A stretch of DNA of 46,060 nt from Pseudomonadota bacterium. GTDB taxonomy: Bacteria > Myxococcota_A > UBA9042 > GCA-2863065. The DNA is taken from the NCBI GenBank assembly GCA_947498315.1, contig CANMLD010000011.1, positions 1-46,060 on the forward strand. The letters are read 5' to 3'. Under the pieces are notes generated by a model. That model saw only the letters and a program-made list of their open reading frames with translations. It was not told where the DNA came from and did not search any database. Both the position numbers and the translations under genes were made by a program. The first letter of the stretch is position 1; each line of letters begins with the position of its first letter. Below, piece after piece: positions 18,423-26,587 of this stretch.

Positions 18423-19685
18423 CTACAAGCGCCGCGCCGCCGAGATCCACGTGTCGAGCAGCCGCTCATCGGACGGGTAGCTGCGATAGAAGACGAGCAG
18501 CGCTGCCATCTTCGCCAACATGGGTCCAAACCGCAGCGCCAGCTTCGGGACCGAGGCGGCGCCCTGAAGACGGCGGATCGACGACCTCAAGCCCAGTGAC
18601 GGGAAGCGCTGCTGCATGGCTGCGGTGGCTGAGATCGGGTCGATCAGCCCGGCACGCATCAGCTCACGCAAGTCGGTCTCACTCAGCGTCTGCGAGAAAC
18701 GCCGGACGACGTCGTAGGCCGCGAAGGTGCCGCCGAAGCGGCGTTGCCAGGCGACGGCGTAGTCGTAGGGCCTCCCCTTCGCTAGGGCCTCGCCGACCAT
18801 ACGAGCAGCCACGAGGCCGGCACCGATCCCCGATCCGTGCGCTGAGAAGACCTGTCCCGCGACGTCGCCGAGGGCGATGACGTTGCCTCTTACGAGGCGC
18901 TCCCGGGGCCGCGCGAGCGGGATCGCCCGCGCGCCGCCAAAGCGCCGGGGACCGATGAAGGGGTTCGACGCCACGAACTGGTCGAGCATCTTCTGGCCGG
19001 ACGGGTTGCCAAGCGCCGGGATCGAACCGCACAAGATGCTGAGGTGCTCACCTTCGAGCCGGACGTTGATGATGGAGAAGCCCCCAGCGATGCCGGTGAA
19101 GCACAAGGTGTCGCCCGGCTCGACGCCGTGGCGGGCGAAGAAGGCGCGCGCCGCCGCCGGGTCGGCCAGCTCGCGCATCTCCTGGGCCGCAACGCAGAGG
19201 TCCTCCCGAGCGACGGGCGGCGCTTCGAAGAGACCAGAGCCAGCGAGTCCGGACGCGTCGACGATCCAGCGCCCTCTGACGGGCCCACTCGAGGTGTCCA
19301 GAGCGTCGCCTCGGCACGCAAGCGCCGTGGTGTTGCCTTCGAGTACGGCGCCGCGCTGCCGTGCGAGCGCCTGGAGTCGTGCGACCAAGAGCCGCATGTC
19401 GACCTCGAGGACGCCGTGCTCGTCGAGCGTGATCTTCTCGGGGCCATAGCCGCAGACGAAGTTGAAGCGGTGGCCTTCACCGAGCAGCTCGTCGCCGGCG
19501 GGCTGGGCGACTCCAGCGTCGTCGAACGCCCAGCGCGGGACCGCGTTGACCCACGTGGCTCCCGCGCCGTCCAAGGGGCGGCGGTCGATGCACAGGGTCT
19601 TCAGGCCGCGCCAAGACAGATCAGCGGCCGCGGCGGCGCCGGCCGTCCCTGCGCCAACGACGATGACGTCGAAGTCCCGCATCAC
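18423..19685 (-). CDS. FAD-dependent oxidoreductase (geranylgeranyl reductase/halogenase-like family)
   Basis: DVIVVGAGTAGAAAAADLSWRGLKTLCIDRR (FAD-binding GxGxxG), VIALGDVAGQVFSAHGSGIGAGLVAARMVGEAL. Confidence 0.85.
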   Translation of the reverse strand: MMRDFDVIVVGAGTAGAAAAADLSWRGLKTLCIDRRPLDGAGATWVNAVPRWAFDDAGVAQPAGDELLGEGHRFNFVCGYGPEKITLDEHGVLEVDMRLLVARLQALARQRGAVLEGNTTALACRGDALDTSSGPVRGRWIVDASGLAGSGLFEAPPVAREDLCVAAQEMRELADPAAARAFFARHGVEPGDTLCFTGIAGGFSIINVRLEGEHLSILCGSIPALGNPSGQKMLDQFVASNPFIGPRRFGGARAIPLARPRERLVRGNVIALGDVAGQVFSAHGSGIGAGLVAARMVGEALAKGRPYDYAVAWQRRFGGTFAAYDVVRRFSQTLSETDLRELMRAGLIDPISATAAMQQRFPSLGLRSSIRRLQGAASVPKLALRFGPMLAKMAALLVFYRSYPSDERLLDTWISAARRL

Positions 19686-19687
19686 GG

Positions 19688-20140
19688 CTACCGGCTATTG
19701 CCGGCGCCGAAGGTGGGCTTGCACTCGCCGAACTCGCCAGTTCCATCGGGAAAGCGGCACCAGCTCTCGAGCGCGCCGTTGGTTGGCCAGTCTGCGACGT
19801 CGGCGAGCTCACCATCGACGTCATAGAGGTACGCGACGTCATCTTTCCCGAAGCCGAAGGCGTGCGCGGTCCCCTTCTCGAAGACGAGGAAGGCGCCGGC
19901 GGCGATGCTGGTGCCGGCTGGAAAGGCGTAGGTCTTCTCTGCGGCCTGATCTTCGTCCTGAATGAACCACGCCGACAGGTCGACGGCGGCGCCTGAACGG
20001 TTGTAGAGCTCGATTTGGTCGGTGGAGCTCGAGACCTCGGAGATGACGACGGGGCTGTTCTCGACGGGGACGGCCGTCTCCGAGGGAGAGCCGCAGGCCA
20101 GGAGAGCCGTGGAGATGGAAGCGAGAAGCCAGGGTTTCAT
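19688..20140 (-). CDS. Lamin-tail-domain (LTD) lipoprotein
   Basis: Signal/lipobox MKPWLLASISTALLACGS; VVISEVSSSTDQIELYNRSGAAVDLSAWFIQDED...YAFPAGTSIAAGAFLVFEKG. Confidence 0.82.
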   Translation of the reverse strand: MKPWLLASISTALLACGSPSETAVPVENSPVVISEVSSSTDQIELYNRSGAAVDLSAWFIQDEDQAAEKTYAFPAGTSIAAGAFLVFEKGTAHAFGFGKDDVAYLYDVDGELADVADWPTNGALESWCRFPDGTGEFGECKPTFGAGNSR

Positions 20141-20141
20141 G

Positions 20142-21248
20142 TCACTTCACTCCAAGTTGCAGGCGGAAGCGGAAGGAGTCGGTCTCATCGGCGAAGCCCG
20201 TGTCGCGTAGCCAGGAGCCATCGACATGAACAGAGAGGTGATCATTGAAGAAGCGCGCGACGGCGCCGACGGTCAGCTCGTGCTCGGTACGCTCGGGCGC
20301 TTCGTTGTTCTCGAGGCGCTTCGTCAATGAGTACCGTGCCGCGACCGTGTAGTCATGGAGGAAGGTATAGTCGACGTTCCCGAAGCCGGCGACGAAGCGG
20401 GTGAAGTCAGGGTCGACGAGGTCCTCGGCCCTGTACAGCGCGCCCAAGCCGATGGAGGCGCCTTCCACTCGCATCAGGACGTCGCCTTCGAGCCGGTACC
20501 CGGTGTCGCGCTCTCCAACTTTCGCCGTCGTGCGATCGACGTGGACGAGGGCCGACAGCGCGCCGCCGATACGGAAGCGACCACCCCTGCGATCTCCTTC
20601 GTCGTAAGGATCGAGCCCATCTTGATGGTATCCGACGCGTGCGGCGATGACGGGCCGGAACTCGGGCGTCTCCTCCGCAAAATCAGAGGGTTGTAGATCA
20701 CCGAAGATACCGAGTGCCCACTCCAGCTCGTCCTTGTCACCGTTATGAAGGAGTACGCCGAGATCGCGCCGGGCCTGAAACCCATCCTCGAGCATGCTCC
20801 GCTCGGCTAACACCAAGCCGAACGCGCTGTTCATGAATTGCCGAAGAAACGGGCGTTTCATCCGCCCCGCTCGAACCTGCAGATGCTTCTTGTAGGCCCT
20901 GACGTTGAGGAAGGCGTTGGCGACCTCGGCGTCGAAGCCACCGAAGTCCATGCCGAGGTCGAGCTCGAGGAGCTTTTTGTAGTCGCCCCTCAAGATGACG
21001 CGCGCTCGAGGCAACTCCACCTGATTGGACTCGGCCTCGCTCTCGTGGGTGTAGCGGACCTGAAGCCGCCCACGAGCCGAAAAGTCGAACGCCGGCTCTT
21101 TTTCCAGCTCGTTTTGACTGGGATTGGGCGGAGGCGTGTCGGCACGCGCCCCACCCAAAGGCGCCACTAGGGTTGCGACGAAGACAATGGCGATGGTTGA
21201 TACGAGTGCGTCATCGCGGCGGGAACGAGCTACGTTGTTGATCTTCAA
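20142..21248 (-). CDS. OprO/OprP-type (phosphate/polyphosphate-selective) porin family protein, TTG start
   Basis: FDFSARGRLQVRYTHESEAESNQVELPRARVILRGDYKKLLELDLGMDFG...LQVRAGRMKRPFLRQFMNSAFGLVLAERSM, multi-strand barrel pattern. Confidence 0.78.
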   Translation of the reverse strand: MKINNVARSRRDDALVSTIAIVFVATLVAPLGGARADTPPPNPSQNELEKEPAFDFSARGRLQVRYTHESEAESNQVELPRARVILRGDYKKLLELDLGMDFGGFDAEVANAFLNVRAYKKHLQVRAGRMKRPFLRQFMNSAFGLVLAERSMLEDGFQARRDLGVLLHNGDKDELEWALGIFGDLQPSDFAEETPEFRPVIAARVGYHQDGLDPYDEGDRRGGRFRIGGALSALVHVDRTTAKVGERDTGYRLEGDVLMRVEGASIGLGALYRAEDLVDPDFTRFVAGFGNVDYTFLHDYTVAARYSLTKRLENNEAPERTEHELTVGAVARFFNDHLSVHVDGSWLRDTGFADETDSFRFRLQLGVK

Positions 21249-22867
21249 TGAGGACTCCGAAGTCGGCGCTCCAGCGCGAGCATTAGGAACAGAGTCACCA
21301 GCAGGGCGGAGATGGCGACGACCCAGGTCGTGCCAGACCTTACCGGCACGAGGGGCGTCGCCTGGACAGTCTGCTCATGAAGTAAGGGCTGTACGTTGGG
21401 CGGGGGCGACCACGCCGCACGGTCACGAGACGCCGGCGCCGCCGAGGACGGCCCAAGCCCATCAGAGCGAGGTGACCACCCGTCGAGCTCGAAGGGCAAA
21501 TCGTCACGACAATCTCGCACGTCGACGAAGAGTCGGCTCCCTTCTGCCGCGTTCTGCCAAAGAAGCGACTTCGAGAGCGTGATCTTGCCCGGTGAGTCGA
21601 GCTTCACCGTCGCCTGGGCTGCGGCGCGACGTGAATGGGCGATGACGCAGTTGGTAGCGGTAGTGAGGCCCCCATCAAAGGCGGAGAGCCCTCGCCCAGA
21701 CTCGAGCAAGAAGGTGCCCTGAACCACCGCGGTCGAGCGCTGGCCCACGCTGACGGCCTTGCCCATCGCCAAACGGAACAGTGAGTTCGTTACGGTGAGG
21801 GTAGAGTCATGCCCCGCGTCGATGCCGTCGTCTCCGAGCGCCTCGAAGATGGACGACGTGACCGTGGCTCGGCTGGCCACGAGATCGAGTCCATCAGAGG
21901 CGAGCTTACGAAACTCCGTGTTCGAGACCTCGATCTCAGCGCGTTCCGCGTGAACGGCGTCTTCCCCTCGCGACTCCTCGAAGAGGCAACTCTCGAACGA
22001 CGCGTTCGAATCGACGACGCTCACGGCGCCATTCAGGTCTTGGCTGCCGGCGTAGCCTCCAGAGCCTCGGACGAAGTGAACGTGCGAGAATCGGCTCCCC
22101 GCCGCCGAGGCCCCGAGGATGGCGACAGTGCCCCACGGTCCCCGACCGAGCGCCGCGATGGTGATGGGCGCGGCGGCTGTCCCCAGCATCTGCAGACGGC
22201 CGTAGGCGAAGATGCCGCGACCGGGAGCGAGCAAGAGCGTCGTGCCGGGCTCGACGACGAGTGACGCGGCGCGTGGGATGACGAGGTCATGGGCCAGAGA
22301 CCATGCGCCCGACGGGAGGCGATACTCCCCTGGCTTCGGCCCCGTTGCCAGATGCGTCGCTCTGACCCGGAGGCTCTCGGGAGGATCGTCCGCGTGGCGC
22401 TCGGGGTCATCGCCGCGGGGGCGTTTCCCGGCTTCGATCTTCACCGTCAAGGGGGCGCCCGTCCCGGGCACGACGAGCGACAACTGCACCTCTCGCGACA
22501 GCTTTCGATCGGAGGCGAGTCGCACCCAGGCGGAGTCCACGGGTGCGACAACGAGGAGCGGCCGATTCGGGAGCGCGACCGGTGGTCCTTCGTAGACATA
22601 CGCCGCGGGGCCAGCAGCACCCTCAGGCCGCCGCGCGAGCGTCACGACAGGGGTGCGGTTCGCGTCGTCGAGCGTCAGATAGAGCACGTCGGCGTCGCCC
22701 GGCTTGTCGCGGCTCGGCACCAAGAAGCGGGTCAGCGCCACCGGCGTGCCACGTTCGACCTCGACTCGGAGGAGAATGGCCACGGTGTCCGCAAGACCCG
22801 GTAACTCGGCGACGCCGACGACCGCGACGGGGACCCCTGCTGAGGCGCAACAGAGCGCAATCGCCAT
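21245..22867 (-). CDS. Secreted right-handed parallel beta-helix protein with C-terminal TM anchor
   Basis: LPSGAWSLAHDLVIPRAASLVVEPGTTLLLAPGRGIFAYGRLQMLGTAAAPITI followed by beta-helix rungs (VTSSIFEALGDDGIDAGHDSTLTVTNSLF); C-terminal hydrophobic segment VVAISALLVTLFLMLALERR. Confidence 0.8.
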   Translation of the reverse strand: MAIALCCASAGVPVAVVGVAELPGLADTVAILLRVEVERGTPVALTRFLVPSRDKPGDADVLYLTLDDANRTPVVTLARRPEGAAGPAAYVYEGPPVALPNRPLLVVAPVDSAWVRLASDRKLSREVQLSLVVPGTGAPLTVKIEAGKRPRGDDPERHADDPPESLRVRATHLATGPKPGEYRLPSGAWSLAHDLVIPRAASLVVEPGTTLLLAPGRGIFAYGRLQMLGTAAAPITIAALGRGPWGTVAILGASAAGSRFSHVHFVRGSGGYAGSQDLNGAVSVVDSNASFESCLFEESRGEDAVHAERAEIEVSNTEFRKLASDGLDLVASRATVTSSIFEALGDDGIDAGHDSTLTVTNSLFRLAMGKAVSVGQRSTAVVQGTFLLESGRGLSAFDGGLTTATNCVIAHSRRAAAQATVKLDSPGKITLSKSLLWQNAAEGSRLFVDVRDCRDDLPFELDGWSPRSDGLGPSSAAPASRDRAAWSPPPNVQPLLHEQTVQATPLVPVRSGTTWVVAISALLVTLFLMLALERRLRSPH

Positions 22868-22881
22868 GGTCAGAAGCGGGC

Positions 22882-23574
22882 TCAGAGTTCGACCTCCTGG
22901 GCGGTGGCGGTCAGGTGGACGTCAGTGACGCCTGGAATGGACCGGATGGCCTGCACGAGCTCCTCAGGTTTGCCTCGAAGCGACGTGAGCCACGTGGATT
23001 CAACCCCGTCGGGACCCATGGCCTGCATGGTTAGCATGACGAGCCGGCGGGTGCTGGCGCCGAGCACGGCGGGGACCTGGGTGGTGGCGGTCGTGCCAGT
23101 GAAGACCACGCGCAACAGGTAGTCGTCACGAGTACGCGTCCCGAACCGGAGCGCGTGGAGTAGCAGGATGACGCTCAGCATCATCACAGTGCCGGTCGCG
23201 GCGGTCACGTAGCGCCCCGTCCCGGCCGCCATCCCGATGGCCAAGGCGAGAAACACGTAGGCGATGTCCTTCGGGTCCTTCACCGCAGTGCGGAAGCGGA
23301 TCAGCGAGAGCGCGCCGAAGACGCCAAAAGCACGCGCAAGCGAGTCGCCGATGACCACCATGACCAGCGTCCCGACCGCAGCCAACATGACGAGGGTCAT
23401 CGCGAAGGACGACGAGTACTGCATGCCGCGATGGGTGGAGCGGTAGGCGATGGCGACCATGATCGACAGGACGGTCGCCACCAGCATACCGGCAGCAGTG
23501 CGCATCGCGGCTTCGACGGCATCGCCAGAGTCGAGTGACAAGGACTCGAGCGAAAATGAGGTCCAGAGTGACAT
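22882..23574 (-). CDS. DUF4956-family membrane protein
   Basis: Hydrophobic N-terminus; GVFGALSLIRFRTAVKDPKDIAYVFLALAIGMAAGTGRY is characteristic. Stop/start TGATG overlap with the upstream VTC gene. Confidence 0.85.
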   Translation of the reverse strand: MSLWTSFSLESLSLDSGDAVEAAMRTAAGMLVATVLSIMVAIAYRSTHRGMQYSSSFAMTLVMLAAVGTLVMVVIGDSLARAFGVFGALSLIRFRTAVKDPKDIAYVFLALAIGMAAGTGRYVTAATGTVMMLSVILLLHALRFGTRTRDDYLLRVVFTGTTATTQVPAVLGASTRRLVMLTMQAMGPDGVESTWLTSLRGKPEELVQAIRSIPGVTDVHLTATAQEVEL

Positions 23575-24494
23575 CAGGGTGAGTTCCGGGGGTCGAGGGA
23601 TGTCGTGGCAGCCAATGAGAGCCGAGATGAGTTGGCCACAGGCGCATGGTAGAGCAACATCGTGTCTGGAAAGCCGAGGCCCTCCTGAACCACGCCGGCG
23701 CCGGGGCCGTTGCGGAAGAAGGGGGCGATGCTCTCGAGCACGTGACAGTATTTCGAGATCGAGTCCGCTTCGAGAGCGAAACCCGACACCAGCGCGGCCA
23801 TGAAGCCGGGCATGGCAGTCGTGAACTTCAACTCGAGGACGACCACGCCGCCGAGCACCGGCCTCAATGCCTGACGAGTCAGAATGTGGGCCGCACCGGC
23901 CCCCCTAACATCGGTATCGAAGGTGATGCGCGGGTTTCGGGGTCCTTCGCCCGCATACGCAAGCCGTTCGTATGCGATGAGCGCGACGGGGCGCAGGCCG
24001 GGGCAAAAGAGCATCGTCTCGAGAGCAGGCTCGACAGCGCCAGGGTGCCACGCTGGCCGCGTGCCCCCTTCCAGCTCGCTGCGGAGCCAATCCAGAAGGA
24101 CAACGCCGTTCTCCCGCCAAGGAGCAGTTGGCGGGAGGGCGATGCGGCTCTTCAGAATGAAGGGCCCTTCTTTGCGCTTGAGCTCGAGGAATGCCTGATA
24201 GCCGGAGATCCCGTAGGTGCGCAGTCGGAGCTTGGCGCGCGTCTGCAGACCGGCAAGCTTGCCGTGATACGCATCGAGGCCGGGCGTGTCGAAGTAGAGG
24301 GACCGAACGTGGTAAGCGCCGCCAGGGGTGCCCGGAACGGGAGGGCGCAGCCATGACGAACACACTTCGCCCGCTTCGCCGGCCTCACCATTGGCATCGA
24401 CGCGCAAAAAATCGTCGAGGCTCCGGATGAGCTGTCGAGCACGGGACGGGTTGAGACGGTACTTCAGCTCGTATCGGGCTGGAAAACGCTGCAC
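23574..24494 (-). CDS. VTC-domain protein (polyphosphate-polymerase type), GTG start
   Basis: FPARYELKYRLNPSRARQLI, YHVRSLYFDTPGLDAYHGKLAGLQTRAKLRLRTYG, FLELKRKEGPFILKSR, ARITFDTDVR, VLELKFTTAMPGF-like pattern typical of the VTC domain. Confidence 0.88.
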   Translation of the reverse strand: MQRFPARYELKYRLNPSRARQLIRSLDDFLRVDANGEAGEAGEVCSSWLRPPVPGTPGGAYHVRSLYFDTPGLDAYHGKLAGLQTRAKLRLRTYGISGYQAFLELKRKEGPFILKSRIALPPTAPWRENGVVLLDWLRSELEGGTRPAWHPGAVEPALETMLFCPGLRPVALIAYERLAYAGEGPRNPRITFDTDVRGAGAAHILTRQALRPVLGGVVVLELKFTTAMPGFMAALVSGFALEADSISKYCHVLESIAPFFRNGPGAGVVQEGLGFPDTMLLYHAPVANSSRLSLAATTSLDPRNSP

Positions 24495-24675
24495 TAGTTT
24501 AGCCCCCTCATGGGTGGGCGCGAGCCAGCAGGCAAGTTACGGGAATGTGGCGGTCATGTGAAGCGCCCAGCGATTGAGGCGGGTGCATATCCCGATCTTC
24601 ACCGAAGGCCTTCAGCTTTCAGCCCCAGCGCCGGCGTCGCCTGCTTCAGCCGGAGCTAACGTTACGGCCGGCCGG

Positions 24676-24740
24676 CTGGGGCGCCGCCCCAGACCCCGCA
24701 GGGGCTGTCGCCCGTGACCCTCGCGGCGCTGCCGCGCCGC
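24676..24740. other. Three consecutive hairpin-forming palindromes in the intergenic region
   Basis: CTGGGGC-GCC-GCCCCAG (24676-24692), CCCC-GCA-GGGG (24694-24704), GCGGCGC-TGCC-GCGCCGC (24723-24740), read directly. Confidence 0.85.
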
Positions 24741-24855
24741 CATGATTGGGAGCGGAAGCTCCTGGAGAAACGAGCGCGAAGCCTCGGGCTCATACTCGTT
24801 GAACCCAAGTCCGAGGTCTCCGTGAGTCCGAGCCAGTCACGAGCTTCCAGGCAGC

Positions 24856-24948
24856 CTGACGAGCCAACTTCGGCGGACGGCCGTTTCGATCCACTCGAAT
24901 ATTGCCGAGGGCTATGGCCGGGGAAGCGACGCGGCAGCTCATGACTGA
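24856..24948 (+). pseudogene. Remnant of a four-helix-bundle protein gene (23S rRNA-intervening-sequence protein/S23 type)
   Basis: Frame from 24856 reads LTSQLRRTAVSIHSNIAEGYGRGSDAAAHD*, matching the family signature LTSQLRRAAVSIPxNIAEGxGR. A preceding VTSFQAA in another frame suggests a frameshift; no intact ORF. Confidence 0.8.
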
Positions 24949-25004
24949 CTCGATGTCCGGGGCTGCTGCCGGCGATGCCGGCGCGGCGCTCAATGCTGCT
25001 TATG

Positions 25005-25141
25005 AGCGCTCAGCGATCAGCGCTCAGCGAGCAGCGGTCGGCGGTCAGCTTCGGTCGGCCGGCCGGGCTGCATGATTCGCACAGCGCGGCGCTTCCCTGG
25101 CCTCGCCGGGCTGACCGCTGACCGCCGACTGCTGACCGCTT
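25005..25141. repeat. Inverted array of short GCTGACC/GGTCAGC-type repeats (left arm ~25005-25049, right arm ~25110-25141)
   Basis: Left arm agcgctcagcgatcagcgctcagcgagcagcggtcggcggtcagc; right arm gctgaccgctgaccgccgactgctgaccgct. 25032-25049 and the reverse complement of 25117-25134 match 17/18. Confidence 0.88.
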
Positions 25142-25194
25142 GGCGGAAGGTACCGACTGCAAATTGGGATATGCACCCGATTGAGGCCCCGCGT

Positions 25195-26586
25195 TCAGCG
25201 ACTCATGATGCGTTGCTGAGCGGAGATGGGCTGACTAACGAAGGTCAGGAACTCGAGCTGCTCGACGCGATTCCACAGAACCACGATGCTGAGGAGCAGC
25301 GTCAGCAGGGTCGCTCCGAGGTAGCCCCAGCCGTAGAGGTCAGGGCTGTCGACCGTGACCCATGAGAAGAGCAAGTTGAGGCCAAAGAACAGGATCGACA
25401 GCCACATCACTGACTTGCGGAAGTCGAAGTAGAGCAGCACGACCATCAAGACCAGCAGGATGACGTGGAACACGGCCGCGACGGCGGCGATTCGGAAGAG
25501 ACCGAGGTGAGCCTGATCGATGTCGAAGGTGTCGAGGACGCTCGGCAAGAGCACCAACACGAGGATGGTGATGATCCCCTGGTAGATGACCACGACGCCG
25601 AGCGACTTCTTGAGGGCGCTCACGAGATCGGCGCGCCGCGCCTCGATCTTCGAGAGGGGATCCTTCGCGAGGATTCCACCGAAGTACGCTTTGTACTTCT
25701 CGTAGAACTCCGTCTCGATTCGCACGAGGAAGAGCGCGAGCGCCGGCACGATCGTGATGTACGCGAAGAACATGGCGGAGTCGTAAGGGAAGTGCGTGTA
25801 GAAGAGACTCTCCACGCGAATGCCCGACGGCCCAAACCAGAAAACCATCTTGTCCACCCAGATCGCGGCTGAGTAAAAGAAGCCGGCGACGGCGAGGTCC
25901 GGGTACATCCGAAACGACGACATGAAGTCCAGATTGAAGGCCGTATCGTTCGGAAACTCCTCGATGATGCGCCAGATGAGCCAGAAACACAGCACCGTCT
26001 GGCCGGCGAGGAAGCCGCTCATGGTGCCCGTGGTCCCGTAGATGCCGCTCAGCCACCAACCGAGAACGAAGCTTACGACGTAGCCGGCGACGAAGCCGAG
26101 AACGAGAGCGTTGTAGTCCTTGGCCGCCGTCAGGTAGATCATGGCCATCCAGATGACCGAAATGGTCACGTAGAGGCCGGTCGCAGCGATCTTGAACGCG
26201 AACGGCAGCTCGCAGAAGGCGAGGAACGCGGATGCCGTCAGCGCTTGGACGGGCACCAGGAAGATGAGGACGCCGACGAAGGACGGGATGATCGCGCTCG
26301 CTTCGTGAGCGTAGAGTCGATCCGCGACGAAACGCGTCACGGGCAATTGCACGACCCCGGTGGTGATGAGCGAGAACGCGTAGCAATACACGACGGAGAT
26401 CGTGAAGAGCGCGACGCCCTCTTCCTGCAGCGACGGCAGCGCGAACACGCTCAGCGACGCGAGGCAGAGGATCGATAGCAGCCAAGGCCCAGCGAAGATG
26501 ACCGCCGAGTAGATGTACAGCTGAAGCCACTCGGTGAAGGTCTTTCGAGTGACGATCTCGCGGAGGCGGAAGCCTATGCCTGCCAT
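25195..26586 (-). CDS. pelG: Pel exopolysaccharide transporter-family membrane protein PelG
   Basis: MAGIGFRLREIVTRKTFTEWLQLYIYSAVIFAGPWLLSILCLASL..., VVQLPVTRFVADRLY, FYSAAIWVDKMVFWFGPSG..., long multi-TM protein. ATG at 26586. Confidence 0.92.
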   Translation of the reverse strand: MAGIGFRLREIVTRKTFTEWLQLYIYSAVIFAGPWLLSILCLASLSVFALPSLQEEGVALFTISVVYCYAFSLITTGVVQLPVTRFVADRLYAHEASAIIPSFVGVLIFLVPVQALTASAFLAFCELPFAFKIAATGLYVTISVIWMAMIYLTAAKDYNALVLGFVAGYVVSFVLGWWLSGIYGTTGTMSGFLAGQTVLCFWLIWRIIEEFPNDTAFNLDFMSSFRMYPDLAVAGFFYSAAIWVDKMVFWFGPSGIRVESLFYTHFPYDSAMFFAYITIVPALALFLVRIETEFYEKYKAYFGGILAKDPLSKIEARRADLVSALKKSLGVVVIYQGIITILVLVLLPSVLDTFDIDQAHLGLFRIAAVAAVFHVILLVLMVVLLYFDFRKSVMWLSILFFGLNLLFSWVTVDSPDLYGWGYLGATLLTLLLSIVVLWNRVEQLEFLTFVSQPISAQQRIMSR

Positions 26587-26587
26587 G

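Noticed and set aside
25340-26530. 396-aa minus-strand ORF overlapping pelG in another frame
   Set aside because: Alternative frame of pelG, Arg/His-rich, no domain recognised.
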